Of a stretch of 64,000 bases of DNA, positions 28,964 to 37,404 are shown piece after piece. The first letter of the stretch is position 1; the number at the start of each line of letters is the position of its first letter. The notes under the pieces are model-generated. The model ran no database searches, had not been told where the DNA came from, and saw only the letters and a program-made list of their open reading frames with translations. The position numbers and the translations under genes were made by a program. The stretch is taken from positions 806,001 through 870,000 of the forward strand of contig OZ253454.1 of NCBI GenBank assembly GCA_965261475.1, given 5' to 3'. This stretch comes from G965261475 sp965261475 [NCBI: bacterium] (GTDB lineage Bacteria; SAR324; XYD2-FULL-50-16).

Positions 28964-30283
28964 ATGATAACAATCAACACAAAATATAGCAGGCTCTGGA
29001 GCGCTACCAAACACTATATCTTTTTACTACTACTTGCGTCTTTGTTTTTGTTTGCTGCTTGTAGTAGTGGTGGTGGAAGCAACCCATCTGCTAATACTTT
29101 ACCAAGCCTAGCTATCACAGGTAGCTCTGCGTCAGAAGATGCTGGAACTCTAACATTTAGTGCTCGTTTAAGCGAGCCTTTTTACGGCAATCTAGTATCC
29201 TTTGACTATCAAACAAAAAGAGGTAGTGCCAATAACAAAGCAACTCTATGGCAGGAAGTCCTTGCTAATACTGCGACCCAATCTCCTAACCGCTGGTCTC
29301 AAAGAGGTAGTGTTGCCTCCGTAGTGTTTCAAAATAAAATATGGATACTAGGTGGTATAGACGGAAGTGGATTCAGCCTTCTTAATGAAGTCTGGTCTTC
29401 ACCAGACGGTATCCACTGGGTTGAGGCTACCGCAACTGTTAATTGGACTGCGAGGCAGACGCATCAATCAGTGGTCTTTGACGGTAAAATGTGGGTACTA
29501 GGTGGCAGTACTAGTAGTAATCCTTCTCTAGCAAATGATGTCTGGTACTCAGCAGATGGCGAGCACTGGAGCGAAGTTACTACAAGCAAGATTTGGAATG
29601 CGAGGCAGCTTCATACATCTGTGGTCTTTGACGGTAAAATGTGGGTACTAGGTGGCAATGATGGTAGCAAAAAAAACGATGTCTGGGACTCTACCAACGG
29701 GATAGATTGGCGAAAAGTTAAAGAGAATAACGACAAAGACTGGAGTGCTAGGCAAGGGCATAACTCTGTGGTCTTTGACGATAAAATCTGGGTGATGGGT
29801 GGTAAAGATGATAAGGACAAAGACAAAAACGATGTCTGGTACTCAGCAGATGGTGAGAACTGGAGCGAAGTTACTACAAACAAGCTTTGGTCTGCTAGGG
29901 TTGGGCATAGCTCTGTCGTCTTTGATAATAAAATCTGGGTGATGGGTGGCGGTGATAATGATGACAAAAACGATGTCTGGTACTCTAGCAACGGGGCAGA
30001 CTGGAGCGAAGTTGCTACAAGCAGTATCTGGGACGCTAGGAGCTCGCATAGCTCAGTGGTCTTTGATAACAAAATGTGGGTACTAGGTGGCAGTGATAAT
30101 CAAGGAGACAAAAAAGATGTCTGGTACTCTAGCAACGGCAGGAATTGGATCGAAGTTACTACAAGCAGTATCTGGGACGCAAGAAGGAGTCATAGCTCGG
30201 TGGTATTTAGGGACAAAATCTGGGTGCTAGGTGGTTATGATGGCAACTACAAAAAAGATGTCTGGTTTTTAAGCGAGCAATAA
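28964..30283 (+). CDS. K4: shortest paralogue, half Calx-beta plus seven Kelch blades, 439 aa
   Basis: Signal peptide with lipobox LFAAC, then SSGGGSNPS. One Calx-beta opening half (about 46-90: SLAITGSSASEDAGTLTF, FDYQTKRGSA) is followed by seven Kelch repeats up to the C-terminal NDVWFLSEQ-like end (here KKDVWFLSEQ). The closing Calx-beta half found in the other nine genes (GDYLSAS...DESFDIIIS) is absent. Seven blades could close one propeller. A deletion joining the first propeller to the second would explain both the blade count and the lost strands. It may be an independently working small form or a degraded one; the frame is intact. Confidence 0.87.
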   Translation: MITINTKYSRLWSATKHYIFLLLLASLFLFAACSSGGGSNPSANTLPSLAITGSSASEDAGTLTFSARLSEPFYGNLVSFDYQTKRGSANNKATLWQEVLANTATQSPNRWSQRGSVASVVFQNKIWILGGIDGSGFSLLNEVWSSPDGIHWVEATATVNWTARQTHQSVVFDGKMWVLGGSTSSNPSLANDVWYSADGEHWSEVTTSKIWNARQLHTSVVFDGKMWVLGGNDGSKKNDVWDSTNGIDWRKVKENNDKDWSARQGHNSVVFDDKIWVMGGKDDKDKDKNDVWYSADGENWSEVTTNKLWSARVGHSSVVFDNKIWVMGGGDNDDKNDVWYSSNGADWSEVATSSIWDARSSHSSVVFDNKMWVLGGSDNQGDKKDVWYSSNGRNWIEVTTSSIWDARRSHSSVVFRDKIWVLGGYDGNYKKDVWFLSEQ

Positions 30284-30286
30284 ACT

Positions 30287-30308
30287 AGCACTTGCCTTGT
30301 GCTTTTTT
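30287..30308 (+). terminator. Hairpin plus T-run after K4
   Basis: AGCAC-TTGCCTT-GTGCT then T, 3 nt after the stop codon. Confidence 0.5.
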
Positions 30309-30987
30309 ACACTAGCCCTGACAATCAAACCTAGCACTTGTGTTTTTTATACAGCCCTGACAATCAAACCTAGCTCTTGCTAGACGAGCAATAACCTAGC
30401 GCTTGCCTTGTGCTATTTTACGCTCTGCAAGCTCTGCGGTTGCTAGGCAAGCTCTGCGGTTGCAAGACAAACAATAAACCTAGCTTGTATTTTTTTTGGA
30501 GCTAGCTACTAACTAGTCTGCCTATAGCTAGATAATACTAGCCCTGACAATCAAACATAAAGCTTGCCTTGTGCTTTTTTACACTAGCTTTGATAGCTAG
30601 TATAGCACTTGTGTTTTTTATACAGCCCTGATAACAAGGCTTGCGTTGTGCGTTTTTACACTCTGCAAGCTCTGCGGTTGCTAGACGAGCAATAACCTAG
30701 CTTGTATCTTTTTTGGAGCTAGCTACTAGCTAGTCTGCCTATAGCTAGATAATAACTAGCCCTGACAATCAAACATAGCGTTTGCGTTGTGCGTTTTTAC
30801 GCTAGGCAAGCTCTACGATTGCTAGGCAAGCTCTGCGGTTGCAAGACGAGCAATAAACTAGCGCTTGCTTGTTGCGTTTTTACACAACGCAAAAGCTCTG
30901 CGGTTGCTAGACGAGTAACAAAACCTAGCTTGTATCTTTTTTGGAGCTAGCTACTAGCTAGTCTGCCTATAGCTAGATAATAACTAA

Positions 30988-31077
30988 CCCTGACAATCAA
31001 ACATAATACTTGTATTTTTCTTTTTTTACTCTAGTGTTAGTATATTACTATAAAAATTTATCTACACTCTATCAATT
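30988..31077 (+). promoter_or_regulatory. K-family upstream leader (K5)
   Basis: CCCTGACAATCAAACATAAT, then CTTGTATTTTTC, TAGTATATTACTATAAAAAT and CTATCAATT before ATG. Canonical form. Confidence 0.55.
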
Positions 31078-33324
31078 ATGACAACCAATACAAAATATGC
31101 TAGACTCTTGAGCTTTATCAAGGACTATATCTTGTTACTACCCCTAACTTCTTTGTTTTTGCTTGCTGCTTGTAGTAGTGGTGGTGGTGGAAGCAACCCA
31201 TCTGCTAAGACTTCGCTGAGTAATTTATCTATTGCAGACGCTACTGCTTTGGAGAGCGCAGGAGTTATGAAGTTTACAGTGAGCTTAAATGCTACTTCTG
31301 ATAGTACCACTTCCTTCTACTACAGAACAAAAAGAGGTAGTGCCAACAATAAAATAGTGTGGCAGCAAGCCCTTGCTACTACTACATCTCCTGAGCGCTG
31401 GGCAGCTAGAGAGGCTCATCAAACTGTGGTATTCAAGAATCGTCTGTGGGTGCTAGGTGGGACTGGCAACAACAAATTCAATGATGTCTGGAGCTCTAGC
31501 AACGGCAAGAGCTGGGCTATGGCTACCGCAAATGCTGGCTGGACAGCTAGATACTATCACACCTCAGTGGTATTTAATAATCGTATGTGGGTGCTAGGAG
31601 GTTTGCTTGATGGTTCTATAGTAAGAAATGATATATGGGATTCTACCAACGGGGCAGACTGGAACAGAGTTAAAGATAACAACAATATTGGCTGGGAGAA
31701 GAGGTGGGGACATGCCTCAGTAGTATTTAAGGGTAAAATGTGGGTACTAGGTGGTCAGGATAGAAACGATAATTTTAAAAACAAAAACGATGTGTGGAAC
31801 TCTACCAACGGGGCAGATTGGCGCCTAGTTACCGACAATGCTGCTTGGGAAGCTAGAAGAGGAGTTACCTCGTCAGTAGTAGTGTATAATAACAAAATGT
31901 GGTTGTTAGGAGGTAATATCAATAATAAAAAATACAATGATATATACTACTCAGCAGATGGTAGCAACTGGACTAGGGCTACCACAAATGCTGCTTGGGA
32001 AGCTAGAAACTTTCATACCTCAGTGGTCTTTGACGATAAAATATGGGTGCTAGGTGGTCGAAAGAGTATATTCAGTAGATTCAAAGATGTCTGGTACTCT
32101 AGCAACGGGGCAGACTGGAGCAGACTGACCGCAGAGCTGAGCTGGGAAGCTAGAGACGCGCATAGCTCTGTGGTCTTTGACGATAAAATCTGGGTGCTAG
32201 GTGGTCAGAATAATAGACCTGTTACTCTGAATGATATACATTTTGCCTACGCCACAGGCGACTATCTTAGTGCTAGTGGCAGTGGCTCTATTCTAGGCGG
32301 AGAGCGCAGTACTAGCATAGATATTGCACTCCTAGACGATGATATTTTAGAGCTCACAGACGAGAGCTTTGACATTATTATCTCTCAGCCCATCAATGCT
32401 ACTATAAACGCTGCCTCAGGTGATAATCAAGCTACAGCTACTATTCTAGCAGACACTGCTAGCTGGAGCGAGGCTACCTCAGATGCCTCTTGGTCTGCTA
32501 GATATGCGCATAGCTCAGTGGTTTTTGATAACAAAATCTGGGTACTAGGTGGTAGTAGTAGCGGTAGTAATACTAGCGATGTCTGGTACTCTAGCAACGG
32601 CATCAGCTGGAGCGAGGCTACCTCAGATGCCTCTTGGTCTGCTAGATATGCGCATAGCTCTGTGGTCTTTGATAACAAAATCTGGGTACTAGGTGGTAGT
32701 AGTAGCGGTAGTAATACTAGCGATGTCTGGTACTCTAGCAATGGCATCAGCTGGAGCGAGGCTACCGCTGATGCTGCTTGGTCTGCTAGGTCAGGACATA
32801 GCTCAGTAGTATTTAGGGATAAAATGTGGGTGCTAGGTGGCAATGATGGTAGCGATAAAAACGATGTCTGGTACTCTACAGATGGCAAAAACTGGAGCGA
32901 AGTTAGTACAAGTAATATTTGGAGCGCTAGGCAAAATCATAGCTCAGTAGTATATAAGGGCAGAGTGTGGGTACTAGGCGGTAATGACGGTAGCGATAAA
33001 AACGATGTCTGGAGCTCTAATGATGGCATCAGCTGGCGTGAGGCTACCACAAATGCTAACTGGAGCGCGAGGAGCTCGCATAGCTCAGTGGTCTTTGATA
33101 ACAAAATGTGGGTACTAGGTGGCAATGATGGTAGCGATAAAAACGATGTCTGGTACTCTACAGATGGCAAAAACTGGAGCAAAGCTAGTACAAGCAGTAG
33201 TATCTGGGACGCTAGAGATGCTCATAGCTCGGTAGTATTTAGGGACAAAATCTGGGTGTTAGGCGGCAAAGATAATATAGCAAACAAAAATGATGTCTGG
33301 TTTTTGAGCGAATTAGACGAGTAA
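31078..33324 (+). CDS. K5: split Calx-beta with two Kelch propellers, 748 aa
   Basis: Lipobox LLAAC (Cys32), SSGGGGSNPS. The Calx-beta domain opens at about 47 (DATALESAGVMKFTVSL) and closes at 394-458 (GDYLSASGSGSILGGERSTS); six Kelch blades lie between and six follow. The second blade (LLDGSIVRNDIWDSTNGADW) is almost the same as in K3. Blades 7 and 8 are a direct duplication at 32461-32748. The protein ends NDVWFLSELDE, and the stop context GACGAGTAACAAAACCTAGC is the same as an intergenic module B/A junction. Confidence 0.9.
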   Translation: MTTNTKYARLLSFIKDYILLLPLTSLFLLAACSSGGGGSNPSAKTSLSNLSIADATALESAGVMKFTVSLNATSDSTTSFYYRTKRGSANNKIVWQQALATTTSPERWAAREAHQTVVFKNRLWVLGGTGNNKFNDVWSSSNGKSWAMATANAGWTARYYHTSVVFNNRMWVLGGLLDGSIVRNDIWDSTNGADWNRVKDNNNIGWEKRWGHASVVFKGKMWVLGGQDRNDNFKNKNDVWNSTNGADWRLVTDNAAWEARRGVTSSVVVYNNKMWLLGGNINNKKYNDIYYSADGSNWTRATTNAAWEARNFHTSVVFDDKIWVLGGRKSIFSRFKDVWYSSNGADWSRLTAELSWEARDAHSSVVFDDKIWVLGGQNNRPVTLNDIHFAYATGDYLSASGSGSILGGERSTSIDIALLDDDILELTDESFDIIISQPINATINAASGDNQATATILADTASWSEATSDASWSARYAHSSVVFDNKIWVLGGSSSGSNTSDVWYSSNGISWSEATSDASWSARYAHSSVVFDNKIWVLGGSSSGSNTSDVWYSSNGISWSEATADAAWSARSGHSSVVFRDKMWVLGGNDGSDKNDVWYSTDGKNWSEVSTSNIWSARQNHSSVVYKGRVWVLGGNDGSDKNDVWSSNDGISWREATTNANWSARSSHSSVVFDNKMWVLGGNDGSDKNDVWYSTDGKNWSKASTSSSIWDARDAHSSVVFRDKIWVLGGKDNIANKNDVWFLSELDE
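32461..32748 (+). repeat. 144-bp tandem duplication of one Kelch blade in K5
   Basis: Two copies (32461-32604 and 32605-32748), 48 codons each, differ at only a few bases. Each encodes a blade with RYAHSSVVFDNKIWVLGG and SDVWYSSNGIS. The total stays at six blades in the second propeller, so a different blade must have been lost or replaced. Confidence 0.88.
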
Positions 33325-33332
33325 CAAAACCT

Positions 33333-33355
33333 AGCACTTGCCTTGTGTTTTTTTT
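33333..33355 (+). terminator. Hairpin plus T-run after K5
   Basis: AGCAC-TTGCCTT-GTGTT (one G-U pair) followed by a long T-run. Confidence 0.45.
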
Positions 33356-34194
33356 ACACTAACCCTGACAATCAAACATTCCGCTTGCTTGTTGCGTTTT
33401 TATATCACGCAAACCTGTAGCTATTAGACGAGCAATAAAACCTAGCACTTGCCTTGTGCGTTTTTACACTAACCCTGACAATCAAACATAGCACTTGCCT
33501 TGTGCTATTTTACACAACGCAAAGGCTCTGCGGTTGCAAGACAAACAATAAACCTAGCTTGTATTTTTTTTGGAGCTAGCTACTAGCTAGTCTGTCTATA
33601 GCTAGATAATAACTAGCCCTGACAATCAAACATTCCGCTTACTTGTTGCGTTTTTATACCACGCAAACCTGTAGCTATTAGACGAGCAACAAAACCTAGC
33701 TTGTATCTTTTTGAGAGCTAGCTACTAGCTAGTCTGCCTATAGCTAGATAATAACTAGCCCTGACAATCAAACATAGCGTTTGCATTGTGCTTTTTTACA
33801 CAACGCAAAGGCTCTGCGGTTGCAAGACAAGTAACAAACCTAGCTTGTATTTTTTTTTTTGGAGCTAGCTACTAGCTAGTCTGCCTATAGCTAGATAATA
33901 ACTAGCCCTGACAATCAAACATTCCGCTTGTTTGTTGCTATTTTACACTAGCCCTGATAACTAGCATAGCACTTGTGTTTTTTATACTTGCGTTGTGTGT
34001 TTTTACACAACGCAAAGGCTCTGCGGTTGCTAGACGAGTAACAAAACCTAGCTTGTATCTTTTTTGGAGCTAGCTACTAGCTAGTCTGCCTATAGCTAGA
34101 TAATACTAGCCCTGATAATTAAATATAAAGCTTGCATTTTTTATACAATCTTGACAATCAAACCTAGCACTTGCCTTGTGCTTTTTTACACTCG

Positions 34195-34284
34195 CCCTGA
34201 CAAGCAAACATAATACTTGTATTTTTCTTTTTTTACTCTAGTGTTAGTATATTACTATAACAATTTACCTACACTCTATCAATT
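34195..34284 (+). promoter_or_regulatory. K-family upstream leader (K6)
   Basis: CCCTGACAAGCAAACATAAT, then CTTGTATTTTTC, TAGTATATTACTATAACAAT and CTATCAATT before ATG. Confidence 0.55.
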
Positions 34285-36531
34285 ATGACAACCAATACAA
34301 AATATGCTAGACTCTTGAGCTTTATCAAGGACTATATCTTGTTACTACCCCTAACTTCTTTGTTTTTGCTTGCTGCTTGTAGTAGTGGTGGTGGAAGCAA
34401 CCCATCTACTAAGACTTCGCTGAGTAATTTATCTATTGCAGACGCTACTGCTTTGGAGAGCGCAGGAGTTATGAAGTTTACAGTGAGCTTAAATGCTACT
34501 TCTGATAGTACCACTTCCTTCTACTACAGAACAAAAAGAGGTAGTGCTAATAATAAAATAGTGTGGCAAGAAGCCCCTGCTGCTACTACATCTACTGAGC
34601 GCTGGGAAGCTAGGAGCGGGCATCAAACTGTGGTATTCAAGAATCGTATGTGGGTGCTAGGTGGTGCAATTGGTAACAACAACCAATTAAGTGATGTCTG
34701 GTACTCTAGCAACGGCACCAACTGGACTAGGGCTACCGCAAGTGCTGGCTGGGGAGCTAGGGCCTCTCATCGAGCTTTGGTATTCAAGAATCGTATGTGG
34801 GTGCTAGGTGGTTTTGAGGGGAATAATGCAAGAAGCGATGTCTGGAGCTCTACCAACGGGGTAGATTGGCACCGAGTTACCAGCAATGAAGCTTGGCATT
34901 CATTTGCAGGTAACTCAGTAGTATATAATAACAAAATGTGGGTAATAGATAATGATAATTTTAATGGTAAACTGAGGATATGGAACTCTACCAACGGGGC
35001 AGATTGGCACCAAGTTACCAGCAATACTAATTTTTCTGACAGACTTGGACGGAGCGCCGTAGTATTTGACGGCAAAATGTGGGTGCTAGGTGGTAAAGAT
35101 CAAGGTATTATAGACCACCAAAACGATGTCTGGAACTCTACCAATGGAGCAGATTGGCGCCTAGTTACCAGCAATGCTGCTTGGTCTAAGAGACAAAATC
35201 ATACAACACTAGTCTTTGACGGCAAAATGTGGGTGCTAGGTGGTGAGGATATAGATAAAAATCAACAAAACGATGTTTACTACTCTAGCAACGGGGCAGA
35301 CTGGAGCAGGCTGACCGCAAAGTCTAGCTGGGACGCTAGGGAATTCTTTCACTCTGTGGTCTTTGATAACAAAATCTGGATGCTGGGTGGTCGTGTATCA
35401 TCTAGTAGAAAGAATGATATACATTTTGCCTATGCCACAGGCGACTATCTTAGTGCTAGTAGTACAGGTACTATCCTAGGCGGAGAGCGTAACACTAGCA
35501 TAGATATTACACTCCTAGACGATGATATTTTAGAGCTCACAGACGAGAGCTTTGATATTATCATCTCTCAGCAGCCCATCAATGCTACTATAAACGCTAT
35601 CTCTGGTTCTAATCAAGCTACAGCTAGTATTCTAGCAGACACTGTTAGCTGGAGCGAGGCTACCTCAGATGCCTCTTGGTCTGCTAGGTATGCGCATAGC
35701 TCAGTGGTATTTAAGGATAAAATATGGGTGTTAGGTGGTAGTAGTGGCAACAGTAATACTAGCGATGTCTGGTACTCTAGCAACGGCATCAGCTGGAGCG
35801 AGGCTACCTCAGATGCTGGCTGGGAAGCTAGGAGCTCGCAGAGCTCTGTGGTCTTTGATGACGAAATCTGGGTACTAGGTAATAGTGATTGGTGGAGCTC
35901 TCAAAACGGGGTATCTTGGACTAAAATTACAGATAACGAGGGCTGGGGCTCAAGGAGCGGACAGAGCTTGGTGGTATTTAAAAACGGAGTATGGCTACTA
36001 GGAGGCAGTGATGCTGCTGGTGCTCTTAAAAACGATGTCTGGAATTATGCTGCAGAAGTAATTCGTCGTTCCTCTCTAGAAACAGCTTGGAGAGAGCTTA
36101 AAGCTGATGATGATAACAATAATAGCTGGAGCGCTAGGCAAAATCATAGCTCAGTAGTATATAAAGGCAGAGTGTGGATACTAGGCGGCAATGACGGTAG
36201 CTACAAAAACGATGTCTGGAGCTCTAATGATGGCATCAGCTGGCGTGAGGCTACCACAAATGCTAACTGGAGCGCGAGGAGCGAACATAGCTCAGTGGTC
36301 TTTGATAACAAAATGTGGGTACTAGGTGGCAGAGATGGTAGCGATAAAAAAGATGTCTGGTACTCTACAGATGGCAAGAACTGGAGCGAAGTTACTACAA
36401 GCAGTATCTGGGACGCAAGAGATGCTCATAGCTCGGTAGTATTTAGGGACAAAATCTGGGTGCTAGGCGGCAAAAATAATATAGCAAACAAAAATGATGT
36501 CTGGTTTTTGAGCGAGTTGGACGAGCAATAA
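34285..36531 (+). CDS. K6: split Calx-beta with two Kelch propellers, 748 aa
   Basis: Lipobox LLAAC (Cys32), SSGGGSNPS. Calx-beta opening half at about 46-90 and closing half at 386-450 (GDYLSASSTGTILGGERNTS). First propeller: blade 3 has lost the GG turn (WVIDNDNFNG). Second propeller: blade 8 is short (WVLGNSDWWSSQNGVSW) and blade 9 carries a variable insert (NYAAEVIRRSSLETAWREL) before KADDDNNN. Its end, TTGGACGAGCAATAACCTAG, copies module B/A of the intergenic arrays, so the last codons and stop belong to the repeat vocabulary. Otherwise close to K7. Confidence 0.9.
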   Translation: MTTNTKYARLLSFIKDYILLLPLTSLFLLAACSSGGGSNPSTKTSLSNLSIADATALESAGVMKFTVSLNATSDSTTSFYYRTKRGSANNKIVWQEAPAATTSTERWEARSGHQTVVFKNRMWVLGGAIGNNNQLSDVWYSSNGTNWTRATASAGWGARASHRALVFKNRMWVLGGFEGNNARSDVWSSTNGVDWHRVTSNEAWHSFAGNSVVYNNKMWVIDNDNFNGKLRIWNSTNGADWHQVTSNTNFSDRLGRSAVVFDGKMWVLGGKDQGIIDHQNDVWNSTNGADWRLVTSNAAWSKRQNHTTLVFDGKMWVLGGEDIDKNQQNDVYYSSNGADWSRLTAKSSWDAREFFHSVVFDNKIWMLGGRVSSSRKNDIHFAYATGDYLSASSTGTILGGERNTSIDITLLDDDILELTDESFDIIISQQPINATINAISGSNQATASILADTVSWSEATSDASWSARYAHSSVVFKDKIWVLGGSSGNSNTSDVWYSSNGISWSEATSDAGWEARSSQSSVVFDDEIWVLGNSDWWSSQNGVSWTKITDNEGWGSRSGQSLVVFKNGVWLLGGSDAAGALKNDVWNYAAEVIRRSSLETAWRELKADDDNNNSWSARQNHSSVVYKGRVWILGGNDGSYKNDVWSSNDGISWREATTNANWSARSEHSSVVFDNKMWVLGGRDGSDKKDVWYSTDGKNWSEVTTSSIWDARDAHSSVVFRDKIWVLGGKNNIANKNDVWFLSELDEQ

Positions 36532-36534
36532 CCT

Positions 36535-36556
36535 AGCACTTGCCTTGTGCTATTTT
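36535..36556 (+). terminator. Hairpin after K6
   Basis: AGCAC-TTGCCTT-GTGCT followed by ATTTT; only 3 nt after the stop codon. Confidence 0.4.
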
Positions 36557-37314
36557 ACACTAACCCTGACAATAAAACCTAGCACTTGCCTTGTGCGTTT
36601 TTACACTATCCCTGACAATAAAACCTAGCACTTGCATTGTGCTTTTTTACGCTAGCCCTGACAATAAAACCTAGCACTTGCCTTGTGCTTTTTTTATACA
36701 GCCCTGACAATAAAACCTAGCACTTGTATTTTTTACGCTCTGCAAGCTCTGCGGTTGCTAGACAAACAATAAAACCTAGCTTGTATCTTTTTAAGAGCTA
36801 GCTACTAGCTAGTCTGCCTATAGCTAGATAATACTAGCCCTGACAATTAAATATTCCGCTTGCATTTTTTATACAGTCTTGACAATAAAACATAGCACTT
36901 GTGTTTTTTACGCTCTGCAAGCTCTGCGATTGCTAGACGAGTAACAAAACATAGCACTTGCGTTGTGTGTTTTTACGCTCTGCAAACTCTGCGGTTGCTA
37001 GACGAGCAATAACCTAGCACTTGCCTTGTGCTTTTTTACACTAGCCCTGACAATCAAACCTAGCACTTGTGTTTTTTATACAGCCCTGATAACAAGGCTT
37101 GCGTTGTGCGTTTTTACGCTCTGCAAACTCTGCGGTTGTAAGACAAACAATAACCTAGCTTGTATTTTTTTTTTTTTGGAGCTAGCTACTAGCTAGTCTG
37201 TCTATAGCTAGATAATAACTAGCCCTGACAATAAAACATTCCGCTTGCATTGTGCGTTTTTACACTAGCCCTGACAATCAAACATAGCGCTTGCCTTGTG
37301 CGTTTTTACACTAG

Positions 37315-37404
37315 CCCTGACAATCAAACATAATACTTGTATTTTTCTTTTTTTACTCTAGTGTTAGTATATTACTATAAAAATTTACCTACACTCTATC
37401 AATT
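37315..37404 (+). promoter_or_regulatory. K-family upstream leader (K7)
   Basis: Canonical block, almost the same as the K5 leader. Confidence 0.55.

Larger units (their letters stand above)
30284..31077. repeat. Intergenic repeat array between K4 and K5
   Basis: Modules A, B and three copies of module C. In two places a module B is tandemly doubled as GCAAGCTCTGCGGTTGCTAG followed at once by GCAAGCTCTGCGGTTGCAAG, or a close variant. The K5 leader closes it. Confidence 0.88.
33325..34284. repeat. Intergenic repeat array between K5 and K6
   Basis: Modules A and B with four copies of module C, several in the order B-C-A. A variant CCCTGATAACTAGCATAGCA occurs near 33953. The K6 leader closes it. 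Confidence 0.88.
36532..37404. repeat. Intergenic repeat array between K6 and K7
   Basis: Opens with five consecutive module A units that use CCCTGACAATAAAACCTAGC, a sub-variant enriched here, then module B and two copies of module C. The K7 leader closes it. Confidence 0.88.
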
